From an uncultured Collinsella sp. (GTDB taxonomy: Bacteria; Actinomycetota; Coriobacteriia; Coriobacteriales; Coriobacteriaceae), in the NCBI GenBank assembly GCA_900542125.1, contig UQMO01000092.1, forward strand, positions 1-5,044: a DNA stretch of 5,044 bases, read 5' to 3'. Under the pieces are notes generated by a model. It worked only from the letters and a program-made list of their open reading frames with translations, had not been told where the DNA came from and did no database searches. The position numbers were made by a program, and so were the translations under genes. Shown here piece after piece: positions 1 to 5,044 of this stretch. Every line of letters begins with the position of its first letter. The first letter of the stretch is position 1.

Positions 1-1
1 A

Positions 2-38
2 CGCAAAGAAGGCCACTTAATGTGGCCTTCGTCTTGCG
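2..38 (-). terminator. Hairpin terminator downstream of the cell-wall hydrolase gene
   Basis: Positions 8-16 (GAAGGCCAC) and 22-30 (GTGGCCTTC) are perfect 9-bp complements around a 5-nt loop. An outer pair, CGCAA at 2-6 with TTGCG at 34-38, extends the stem across an asymmetric internal loop. On the minus strand the inner stem is followed only by TTTGCG, so the U-tract is weak. It lies about 75 nt past the stop codon of the minus-strand gene ending at 106. It probably ends that transcript, and could also serve a gene to the left of the window in the other direction. The stem is seen directly; the function is inferred. Confidence 0.6.
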
Positions 39-40
39 CA

Positions 41-80
41 GGACTGTAGAGCAGGCAACCTTATGCCTCGCCCGCAGTCC
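41..80. other. Possible nested stem-loop in the 3' flank
   Basis: GGACTG at 41-46 complements CAGTCC at 75-80. Inside it, AGGCA at 53-57 complements TGCCT at 64-68. The two helices are separated by a symmetric 6 x 6 internal loop. It lies between the minus-strand gene's stop codon and its terminator hairpin, so it would sit in that gene's 3' untranslated RNA. The arms are short and could be chance pairing in GC-rich DNA. I recognise no known RNA family. Confidence 0.2.
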
Positions 81-105
81 CGGACCAACCAGCTTCAAGC
101 CGCAG

Positions 106-1314
106 TTACGACAGCGCAATACCGCCGAGCCAGCCCCAACGCACGCCAGAGCCAGTGCCGTAGAACCCAATGAACGAGTCAAGCGACCTCGACGTGATGG
201 CGCCCTCGTTACTCATAACGATGCCGCCGCCAACGTAGATGCCCACGTGGCCATAGATCAGGCCCGGTATGCCGGTACCGCTATGCGATGAGTCGGCAAC
301 AATCATGCCCACCTGCAGCGCCGAGCGGTCGGAGCTATAGCACCAGGCGTTAAACATATCGCACGCGTTACCGCCAAAGTAGCCAACGCCGGCGTTGCGG
401 AAGACATTGGTAACCCACGCCGCGCACCAGTTCTGACCCGGCGAAGGCGTGGAGTAGCACGCGTTGACGACGGCCTGCTGCTTGCCCGAGCCGGCATTCT
501 GCTGCGGAGTTCCGGGCGCATACGATCCACCACCCGAGCTCGAACCACCCGAGTAGGAATTGTTCTTGTTCGCGGCGGCCGCGGCAGCAGCGGCGGCCTT
601 CCTGGCAGCCTCCTCGGCCTGGGCGGCAGCGAGAATCTCGGAATCACGCTGAGCCATGAGCTCCTTGACGTCGTCGGAAAGACCGCTCAGCACGGTCTGG
701 ACTTCTTGCTGCTTGGCCTGCATGTCCTGCATCTGGGCAGTCTGCTGATCCTTGAGCTTCTCCAAGTCGGCCTTCTGCGACTCAAGCTCGGTCTTTTGCG
801 CATCGAGCTCTTCCTGGATGGTCTGAATGTCCTCGATGGCGTCGCGGTCGCTCTTGTTGATCTTCTCAACATAGTGCGCATTGGCGACGAGCTCCTCAAA
901 CGAGCCCGAGGCGAGCAGCAGCGACAGGATGTTGGTGCCGCCCGACTTATAGCTGGCGGAAACGCGATCGGAAAGATCGCCGCGCTTCTTTTTGAGCTCG
1001 GCCTTCTTTTCGTCAATCTGCGCCTGCGTGCTGTCAATCTGGCCCTGTACACCCTCGATATCGTTGAGGGTCTGGGCGTTCTTGTTGGCCAGCGCCGCGT
1101 ATTCATTTGCGATGCTGTCGAGCTGGGCCTGGACCTCGTCAAGCTGAGCCTGGGCCGCATTGAGCTTGTCGGTGGTTTCCTTGGTGGCCTCCGCAGCATG
1201 GGCGCGAGCGGGCAGACCAAAAAGAACGGCTGCAGAAGCTGCGCCGAACAGGGCCTTGAGGGCAGTGCGACGCGAAAGCTCCTGGGAAAGGATGGAATCG
1301 CTGTTTGGTGACAT
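106..1314 (-). CDS. Secreted coiled-coil peptidoglycan hydrolase, CHAP/NlpC-P60-like (PcsB-type architecture)
   Basis: This 402-residue protein probably cleaves peptidoglycan outside the cell during growth or division. Residues 1-40 form an export signal: SRRTALK at 14-20 resembles a twin-arginine motif, followed by a hydrophobic Ala/Leu/Phe stretch and an AHA|AEA cleavage site after about residue 40. Residues 41-235 are Gln/Glu/Lys/Ala-rich heptad-like coiled coil. It is interrupted near 118-150 by a segment (SASYKSGG, then LLLASGSFEELV) typical of the bent tip in PcsB-like proteins. A run of Ala (240-248) and a Gly/Ser/Asn linker lead to the C-terminal domain (about 280-402). The likely catalytic Cys297 lies in NWCAAW, the likely His356 in YGHVGIY, and Asn369 or Glu370 may be the third residue. 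The start is supported by GGAG five bases upstream. Family membership is by motif only; CHAP and NlpC/P60 cannot be separated by eye. The gene stands alone and diverges from galE. Confidence 0.85.
   Translation of the reverse strand: MSPNSDSILSQELSRRTALKALFGAASAAVLFGLPARAHAAEATKETTDKLNAAQAQLDEVQAQLDSIANEYAALANKNAQTLNDIEGVQGQIDSTQAQIDEKKAELKKKRGDLSDRVSASYKSGGTNILSLLLASGSFEELVANAHYVEKINKSDRDAIEDIQTIQEELDAQKTELESQKADLEKLKDQQTAQMQDMQAKQQEVQTVLSGLSDDVKELMAQRDSEILAAAQAEEAARKAAAAAAAAANKNNSYSGGSSSGGGSYAPGTPQQNAGSGKQQAVVNACYSTPSPGQNWCAAWVTNVFRNAGVGYFGGNACDMFNAWCYSSDRSALQVGMIVADSSHSGTGIPGLIYGHVGIYVGGGIVMSNEGAITSRSLDSFIGFYGTGSGVRWGWLGGIALS
571..597 (-). repeat. Polyalanine-coding GC-rich tract
   Basis: Nine consecutive Ala codons (residues 240-248 of the hydrolase) form a GCC/GCG/GCT-type low-complexity run joining the coiled coil to the Gly/Ser-rich linker. 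Such tracts can vary in length by slippage. Here the frame stays open on both sides, so no damage is seen. Confidence 0.5.
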
Positions 1315-1335
1315 ATCTACTCCGTTACATGTTTA

Positions 1336-1341
1336 TTTATA
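1336..1341 (-). promoter_or_regulatory. Candidate -10 box of the hydrolase gene
   Basis: On the minus strand these bases read TATAAA, a 5 of 6 match to the sigma-70-type -10 consensus, about 22 nt before the ATG. No good -35 hexamer lies at 16-18 bp spacing. It may be a weak or activator-dependent promoter, or simply AT-rich leader DNA. The implied leader would be short and would still contain the GGAG site. Confidence 0.25.
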
Positions 1342-1538
1342 TGTCGCTCAACTCATACATATTAGCGTACATCCGGCGCATCCCAACGATTTCCACGAAC
1401 GGCAGCAAACCGTATGGTCGGCGGCTCGTATGCAAACGTCAAAGTCAAGGTTACGCCCACGCCAAACATTTCAATGAGTACGTTAGCATGTTCATCTGCT
1501 TTTCCTGCCCTGCACCTTTTGGGTGCCCCTGCCTGCGC

Positions 1539-1544
1539 TATACT
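1539..1544 (+). promoter_or_regulatory. Candidate -10 box of galE
   Basis: TATACT matches the -10 consensus at 5 of 6 bases and lies 37 nt before the galE ATG. That gives an expected leader of about 30 nt containing the AGGAG ribosome site. The region at -35 distance (about 1515-1522) is CTTTTG-like and shows no clear TTGACA match. A 5-bp hairpin (1512-1526) overlaps it. Confidence 0.45.
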
Positions 1545-1581
1545 CCCCTGAAGAAGTGTTCCTGATTCGATAGGAGACTAC

Positions 1582-2643
1582 ATGTCCAAAGCACTCGACC
1601 CCAAAGACACCTGCGTCCTCGTAACCGGTGGCGCCGGTTTTATCGGCTCGCACACCGTCGTTCAGCTGCTCGAGGGCGGCTACCAGGTCGTCATCGTCGA
1701 TGACCTCTCCAACTCCAGCGCCGTCGCCGTCGACCGCGTCAAGACCATCGTGGGCGAAGAGGCTGCCAAGAACCTCACCTTCTACGAGGCCAACGTGCTC
1801 GACCGCGAGGCCATGAACAAGATCTTCGACACCCATCAGATCGACCGCGTCATCCACTTCGCCGGCTTTAAGGCCGTCGGCGAGTCGGTGAGCAAGCCCG
1901 TCGAGTACTACCACAACAACATCGAGAACACCCTGGTGCTCATCGACGTCATGCGCAACCATGGCTGCAAGTCCATCATCTTCTCGAGCTCCTCGACCGT
2001 CTACGGCGACCCGGACAACCCGCCCGTCACCGAGGAAGACCCCAAGAAGCCCGCAACCAACCCCTATGGCTGGACCAAGTGGATGATCGAGCAGATCCTT
2101 ATGGACGTTCACACCGCCGACCCCGAGTGGGACGTTGTGCTGCTCCGTTATTTCAATCCCATCGGCGCCCATCCGTCGGGCCTGATCGGCGAGGATCCCA
2201 AGGGCATCCCCAACAACCTGGTGCCCTATGTCGCGCAGGTTGCCGTGGGCAAGCTCGAGGCCGTTCAGGTCTTTGGCAACGACTACCCCACACCCGACGG
2301 CACCGGTGTGCGCGACTACATCCACGTGTGCGATCTGGCCTCCGGTCACGTTGCCGCCCTTAACTGGATGAACGGCAAGACCGGCGTCGAGATCTTTAAC
2401 TTGGGCACCGGCACCGGCACCTCGGTACTCGAGGTCGTCGCCGCCTTCTCCAAGGCTTGTGGCAAGGAGCTGCCCTACGTGATCCGCGAGCGCCGCGCCG
2501 GCGACATCGCTGCCAACTGGTGTGATGCCTCCAAGGCCGAGCGCATGATGGGCTGGAAGGCCCAATACGACATCGCGGACATGTGCCGCGATAGCTGGAA
2601 CTGGCAGAGCCACAACCCCAACGGCTTCGCCGACGCCGAGTAG
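1582..2643 (+). CDS. galE: UDP-glucose 4-epimerase
   Basis: GalE interconverts UDP-glucose and UDP-galactose in the cytoplasm using tightly bound NAD. It is the last step of the Leloir galactose pathway and a source of UDP-galactose for surface polysaccharides. The 353-residue protein is a complete extended short-chain dehydrogenase. The Rossmann motif TGGAGFIGSH is at 15-24, and Asp40-Asp41 end the second strand as in NAD-binding enzymes. HFAGFKAVGES is at 92-102, and FSSSSTVYGD at 134-143 holds the catalytic Ser (Ser137 by alignment). Tyr162 and Lys166 of PYGWTK form the YxxxK pair. RYFNPIGAHPSGLIGEDP (189-206) and RDYIHVCDLA (244-253) are GalE signatures of the substrate side. Length is near the usual ~340, with a slightly longer N-terminus. 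AGGAG lies five bases before the ATG. A strong terminator follows, so it is probably transcribed alone. Residue 312, at the position of E. coli Tyr299, is Asn (see findings). Confidence 0.96.
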   Translation: MSKALDPKDTCVLVTGGAGFIGSHTVVQLLEGGYQVVIVDDLSNSSAVAVDRVKTIVGEEAAKNLTFYEANVLDREAMNKIFDTHQIDRVIHFAGFKAVGESVSKPVEYYHNNIENTLVLIDVMRNHGCKSIIFSSSSTVYGDPDNPPVTEEDPKKPATNPYGWTKWMIEQILMDVHTADPEWDVVLLRYFNPIGAHPSGLIGEDPKGIPNNLVPYVAQVAVGKLEAVQVFGNDYPTPDGTGVRDYIHVCDLASGHVAALNWMNGKTGVEIFNLGTGTGTSVLEVVAAFSKACGKELPYVIRERRAGDIAANWCDASKAERMMGWKAQYDIADMCRDSWNWQSHNPNGFADAE

Positions 2644-2665
2644 CAAAAACCTACATACCGCTCTT

Positions 2666-2700
2666 GCCCCGATCTCACGTTGTGAGGTCGGGGCTTTTTC
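2666..2700 (+). terminator. Intrinsic terminator of galE
   Basis: The 13-nt arms 2666-2678 (GCCCCGATCTCAC) and 2682-2694 (GTGAGGTCGGGGC) pair fully with one G-U wobble, around a 3-nt loop. TTTTT follows at 2695-2699. It starts 22 nt after the galE stop. This is a textbook Rho-independent terminator and separates galE from malQ. Confidence 0.93.
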
Positions 2701-2751
2701 ATGGCATGTAACCATTCGCCGAAAATCGACCAACTTTTTTATCTTGCCTAT

Positions 2752-2770
2752 ACATGTTTAAACAACATGT
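2752..2770. promoter_or_regulatory. Operator-like inverted repeat upstream of malQ
   Basis: ACATGTT (2752-2758) and AACATGT (2764-2770) are perfect 7-bp inverted arms around a 5-bp spacer. A second palindrome, TGTTTAAACA, sits at 2755-2764. The same ACATGTTT word is also directly repeated with a 13-bp offset (2752 and 2765). The element lies immediately upstream of the TACAAT box, over the stretch RNA polymerase would contact. This suits a dimeric repressor or activator controlling malQ and perhaps glgP. The regulator is not in the window and its family cannot be named from the site. Confidence 0.5.
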
Positions 2771-2772
2771 TT

Positions 2773-2778
2773 TACAAT
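2773..2778 (+). promoter_or_regulatory. Candidate -10 box of malQ
   Basis: TACAAT matches the -10 consensus at 5 of 6 bases and follows the inverted repeat. The -35 position falls inside the repeat: TATACA at 2749-2754 (18-bp spacing) is only a partial match. The expected leader is about 80 nt. It contains a GGAGG at 2801-2805 with no start codon behind it. Confidence 0.45.
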
Positions 2779-2841
2779 AGGCGTATCGAATCAGAACATC
2801 GGAGGCGGACTGCACACCCATCGGCAGGCCGACCCCACAAC

Positions 2842-2856
2842 AAGAAGGTTGGTGAG
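2842..2856 (+). promoter_or_regulatory. Ribosome-binding region that decides the malQ start
   Basis: AAGAAGG (2842-2848) abuts an in-frame TTG (2849) and GTG (2852), too close to serve either well. The overlapping GGTGAG at 2851-2856 lies seven bases before ATG 2864, a normal distance. The protein from 2864 begins MERASGVLMPVSSLP, matching how GH77 enzymes usually start. I therefore choose 2864, with a modest Shine-Dalgarno; starts at 2849 or 2852 would add only four or five residues. Confidence 0.6.
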
Positions 2857-2863
2857 CGCATTC

Positions 2864-4369
2864 ATGGAGCGTGCAAGCGGCGTCCTCATGCCCGTCTCAT
2901 CTCTGCCCGGACCATACGGAATCGGCGGCTTTGGTTGGAATGCCTACGACTTCGTCGATTTTCTCGCCTCGTGCAAACAACATTACTGGCAGATTCTGCC
3001 CCTTACGACGACCAGCTATGGCGATTCGCCCTATCAGTCGTTCTCGGCCCGCGCAGGCAACCCCAACTTTATCGACTTTGCCGAGCTTATCGAGGCAGGG
3101 TATCTGGAGCAGCGCGATATCGATGGCGTGTATCTGGGATCCGACCCCAGCAATGTCGACTACGGTGCTATCTTTGGCGGCCGCCGTCAGATTCTCGACC
3201 GCGCCGCCGAGCGCTTTGCTGCCGACAAGCCGGCCGATTTCGATGACTTTATCCAGGCCAACGAGGACTGGCTCATCCCCTACTGTGAGTTCATGACCGT
3301 CAAAGAGGAGTGCGGTCTCAAGGCGTTCTGGGAGTGGCCCGCGGAGCTCCACACCCGCGGCGAGGCTTCCGCCAAGGTCTGCGCCGACCATCCGGCGCGT
3401 ATGCTCTACCACCAGATGACGCAGTACTTCTTCGATCGCCAGTGGAGCCGCCTCAAGGCCTATGCCAACGAGCGCGACATTCTCATCATCGGCGACCTGC
3501 CCATCTATGTCTCGCGTGACTCCGTCGAGATGTGGGCGACGCCTGAGCTCTTTAAGATCGATGCCGCCGGCAATCCCGTGAGCGTCGCCGGCACGCCGCC
3601 CGACCAGTTCTCGGCCACCGGCCAGTACTGGGGCAACCCCATCTACGACTGGGACGCCATGGAGTCCGACGGCTTCTCCTGGTGGGAGAGCCGCATTCGC
3701 GCCGCCCTCGACATGTACGACGTCATCCGCCTGGATCACTTCCGCGGCTTCGAGGCCTATTGGGAGGTGCCGTTCTCCTCGCCCGATTCGTCCTACGGTT
3801 CGTGGACGCAGGGTCCCGGCCTCAAGTTCTTCAAGACGCTCAAGGAAAAGCTCGGCACGCTGCCCATCATCGCCGAGGACCTGGGCTTCCTCACCCCCGG
3901 CGTCATCGACATGCGCGACAACTCGGGTTTCCCCGGCATGAAGATCCTGCAGTTTGCCTTTGAGGGCACCAACTCGTACTACCTGCCGCATAACTACATC
4001 GCCAACACCGTCGCCTATGTGGGCACCCACGATAACGAGACGGCGCGCGGTTGGTTTGAGGGAACGGCCACCCCGCGTCAGCGCGAGCAGGCAGCCCTGT
4101 ACACCCATCAGCAGGCCGGCGAACCCATGGCAGATGCACTCAATCGCACCATCGCCGCCAGCGTGAGCGACACGTGCATCTACACCATGCAGGACCTGCT
4201 CAACTTGGGCAACGAGGCGCGCATCAACACCCCTGCCACGCTGGGCGGCAACTGGACCTGGCGCATGCTCGACGGCGCCATCACCCGCGAGCTCGAGCAC
4301 AAACTCACCGACTGGACCGAGACCTACTTCCGCATCCCGTCGGAAGCCGAAATCGAGCTTCCTCAATAG
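2864..4369 (+). CDS. malQ: 4-alpha-glucanotransferase (amylomaltase, GH77)
   Basis: MalQ transfers alpha-1,4-glucan segments between maltodextrins, releasing glucose and making longer chains that phosphorylase can use. It acts in the cytoplasm. The 501-residue protein has the compact GH77 length (about 500, as in Thermus) and lacks the N-terminal extension of E. coli MalQ (about 690). Visible signatures are SGVLMPVSSLPGPYGIG at 5-21 and QILPLTTTSYGDSPYQSFSA at 43-62. IIGDLPIYVSRDS is at 208-220, and PPDQFSATGQYWGNP at 245-259 is the mobile loop over the active site. RLDHFRG carries the nucleophile Asp291, AEDLG the acid/base Glu338, and THDNE the transition-state Asp390. All three catalytic acids are present and the frame is intact. 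It lies upstream of glgP with a 128-bp gap containing a hairpin, and has its own promoter region with an operator-like repeat. Confidence 0.96.
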   Translation: MERASGVLMPVSSLPGPYGIGGFGWNAYDFVDFLASCKQHYWQILPLTTTSYGDSPYQSFSARAGNPNFIDFAELIEAGYLEQRDIDGVYLGSDPSNVDYGAIFGGRRQILDRAAERFAADKPADFDDFIQANEDWLIPYCEFMTVKEECGLKAFWEWPAELHTRGEASAKVCADHPARMLYHQMTQYFFDRQWSRLKAYANERDILIIGDLPIYVSRDSVEMWATPELFKIDAAGNPVSVAGTPPDQFSATGQYWGNPIYDWDAMESDGFSWWESRIRAALDMYDVIRLDHFRGFEAYWEVPFSSPDSSYGSWTQGPGLKFFKTLKEKLGTLPIIAEDLGFLTPGVIDMRDNSGFPGMKILQFAFEGTNSYYLPHNYIANTVAYVGTHDNETARGWFEGTATPRQREQAALYTHQQAGEPMADALNRTIAASVSDTCIYTMQDLLNLGNEARINTPATLGGNWTWRMLDGAITRELEHKLTDWTETYFRIPSEAEIELPQ

Positions 4370-4417
4370 GAGCTACCGCGCCCGACCCCTCCCCACCGTG
4401 CGGACGCGCTTGCTTTT

Positions 4418-4457
4418 CCCGCGCGAGGCCACCCCAATCCCCTCGCGCGGGCTTCTT
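4418..4457 (+). terminator. GC-rich hairpin between malQ and glgP, possible partial terminator
   Basis: CCCGCGCGAGG (4418-4428) and CCTCGCGCGGG (4441-4451) are perfect 11-bp complements around a 12-nt loop. CTTCTTAT follows at 4452, so the U-tract is interrupted. It begins 48 nt after the malQ stop and ends 46 nt before the glgP ATG. It may terminate malQ transcripts partly, or stabilise the malQ 3' end while letting some polymerase through into glgP. I see no clear separate promoter for glgP in the short gap. Confidence 0.6.
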
Positions 4458-4497
4458 ATGAATTGCAGACATGAAACAACCCATCACAGGAGAAAAC

Positions 4498-4991
4498 ATG
4501 CCCCGAATTAACCTCATGGAACTCGCCGAGCAGTCTTTTGGCACCTCGCTCGAGCAGCTCGACGACCGTCGCATTTACAAGCTGCTGGTCAAACTCGTGC
4601 AGGAGCGCTCCGCCACCTGCCCGCTCAACAACGGCAAGAAAAAGCTCTATTACATTTCCGCCGAATTTTTGATCGGCAAGCTGCTCATCAACAACATGAT
4701 CGACCTCGGCATCTACGACGAGGTTAAGGACCAGCTCACCGCCGCAGGCCACGACCTCAACAAGATCGAGGAATTCGAGGTCGAGCCGTCGCTCGGCAAC
4801 GGCGGCCTGGGTCGCCTGGCCGCGTGCTTCCTGGATTCCATCGCCACGCTGGGCTTGACCGGCGATGGCGTGGGCCTCAACTATCACTACGGCCTGTTCC
4901 GTCAGCGCTTTGTCGACAACCAGCAGAAGGCCGTCCCCGACGAGTGGCTCGGTGAGCAGGACATCCTAGTCGACGATGACCGCTCCTACAC
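4498..4991 (+). CDS. glgP: Glycogen/maltodextrin phosphorylase, N-terminal part (truncated by contig end)
   Basis: Glycogen phosphorylase (GT35) removes glucose from the non-reducing ends of alpha-1,4-glucans using phosphate and pyridoxal phosphate, giving glucose-1-phosphate in the cytoplasm. About 164 native residues are present, roughly a fifth of the family's usual 750-850. Signatures are YYISAEFLIG at 51-60, EPSLGNGGLGRLAACFLDS at 96-114 and GLNYHYGLFRQ at 126-136. The C-terminal domain with the pyridoxal-phosphate lysine is not in the window. AGGAGA at 4488-4493 sits four bases before ATG 4498, which decides the start. An in-frame ATG at 4471 has no ribosome site. The reading frame stays open to the window end, but sequence after 4991 is adapter, so this is a broken contig edge rather than a pseudogene. 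MalP- versus GlgP-type use cannot be told from this part. Confidence 0.93.
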
Positions 4992-5044
4992 CTGTCTGTT
5001 ATACACATCTCCGAGCCCACGAGACGCTCATGAATCTCGTATGC
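4992..5044 (+). other. Illumina Nextera adapter read-through (non-genomic)
   Basis: Positions 4992-5010 match the 19-bp Tn5 mosaic end as used in Nextera libraries, with one mismatch (G for C at 4998). Positions 5011-5025 (CCGAGCCCACGAGAC) match the adjoining Read 2 adapter exactly. Positions 5026-5033 (GCTCATGA) occupy the i7 index slot, and 5034-5044 (ATCTCGTATGC) match the start of the P7 sequence. The four parts are in the right order with no gaps. In the glgP frame this encodes CLLYTSPSPRDAHESRM, a peptide tail known from contaminated assemblies. It is not a transposon in the organism. Confidence 0.97.

Larger units (their letters stand above)
1315..1581. other. Divergent intergenic region between hydrolase and galE
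   Basis: This 267-bp gap is AT-richer than its flanks and separates two genes transcribed away from each other, so it must hold both promoters. Toward the hydrolase there is a GGAG ribosome site (complement of 1320-1323) and an AT-rich patch at 1332-1344. Toward galE there is a TATACT box at 1539-1544 and AGGAG at 1572-1576. A small hairpin, GCACC (1512-1516) with GGTGC (1522-1526), lies just upstream of the TATACT box. I see no convincing gene: the short open frames here lack ribosome sites and run into neighbouring genes out of frame. Confidence 0.7.

Noticed and set aside
22..291. A small plus-strand frame at the left end
   Set aside because: Its start lies within the terminator hairpin and the rest overlaps the hydrolase C-terminal domain on the other strand. 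No ribosome site was seen.
706..1311. A 201-codon plus-strand frame across the coiled-coil region of the hydrolase
   Set aside because: The Leu/Val/Gly-rich translation is the complement of the Gln/Glu/Lys/Ala-rich coiled coil. No ribosome site or family signature was seen.
1492..2733. A 413-codon open frame antisense to galE
   Set aside because: It lies fully opposite a well-supported galE, and its Val/Gly/Asp-rich translation is typical of the complement of GC-rich coding DNA. It matches no recognisable domain.
2701..3246. A 181-codon plus-strand frame starting right after the galE terminator
   Set aside because: The ATG lies at the end of the terminator without a ribosome site, and the Arg-rich frame overlaps malQ out of frame.
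2897..4366. A 489-codon open frame antisense to malQ
   Set aside because: It mirrors malQ codon structure in high-GC DNA. The malQ strand carries all GH77 motifs, so this is a shadow.
4471..4497. An earlier in-frame glgP start at ATG 4471
   Set aside because: It has no Shine-Dalgarno upstream, whereas AGGAGA precedes ATG 4498 at a proper distance.
4456..4887. A 143-codon minus-strand frame opposite the start of glgP
   Set aside because: It is antisense to conserved GlgP motifs and has no recognisable domain.
4992..5010. A Tn5/IS50 transposon end inserted in glgP
   Set aside because: The mosaic end is followed exactly by Nextera adapter, an index slot and P7 sequence, so it is library adapter and not a mobile element.
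1..5044. A previously undescribed biological system
   Set aside because: All intact genes belong to well-known families, and the gaps hold ordinary promoters, terminators and one operator-like site. Nothing resembles a defence, mobile or novel gene cluster.

Overview
The window reads as about 5 kb of GC-rich bacterial chromosome with ordinary, densely packed genes. Protein style, GC-biased codons, short AT-richer intergenic gaps and a coiled-coil peptidoglycan hydrolase with a twin-arginine-like signal suggest a Gram-positive actinobacterium. A gut Coriobacteriia member such as Collinsella or a relative is my best guess, but that is an inference by eye and no marker gene is present to prove it.

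Layout: (1) 1-105 holds a hairpin terminator and a weaker nested hairpin. Both lie downstream of (2) a minus-strand gene at 106-1314 for a secreted protein with an N-terminal export signal, a long coiled coil, an Ala/Gly/Ser linker and a C-terminal papain-fold (CHAP or NlpC/P60-like) domain, in PcsB-like architecture. (3) 1315-1581 is a divergent intergenic region carrying signals for that gene and for (4) galE, UDP-glucose 4-epimerase (1582-2643, +), which ends in a strong intrinsic terminator (2666-2700). (5) 2701-2863 is the malQ control region, with a perfect 7-bp inverted repeat just upstream of a -10-like box. (6) malQ, a GH77 4-alpha-glucanotransferase (2864-4369, +), is followed by a GC-rich hairpin (4418-4451). 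(7) The first ~164 codons of a glycogen/maltodextrin phosphorylase, glgP (4498 onward), follow.

The last 53 bases (4992-5044) are not genomic. They match the Illumina Nextera transposase adapter, an 8-nt index and the start of the P7 sequence, with one mismatch. The contig therefore ends in untrimmed adapter, and the last ~17 residues of the apparent glgP reading frame are artificial.

The sugar genes fit together. MalQ rearranges short maltodextrins into longer chains and releases glucose. GlgP phosphorolyses the longer alpha-1,4 chains to glucose-1-phosphate. GalE links UDP-glucose with UDP-galactose for galactose use and for cell-surface polysaccharide. The peptidoglycan hydrolase is probably a separate cell-wall function. 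I found no mobile element, CRISPR array, tRNA or rRNA, and no convincing new system. The points worth a second look are the adapter artefact, the malQ operator-like palindrome, the Tat-like signal on the hydrolase and the GalE substrate-gate residue.
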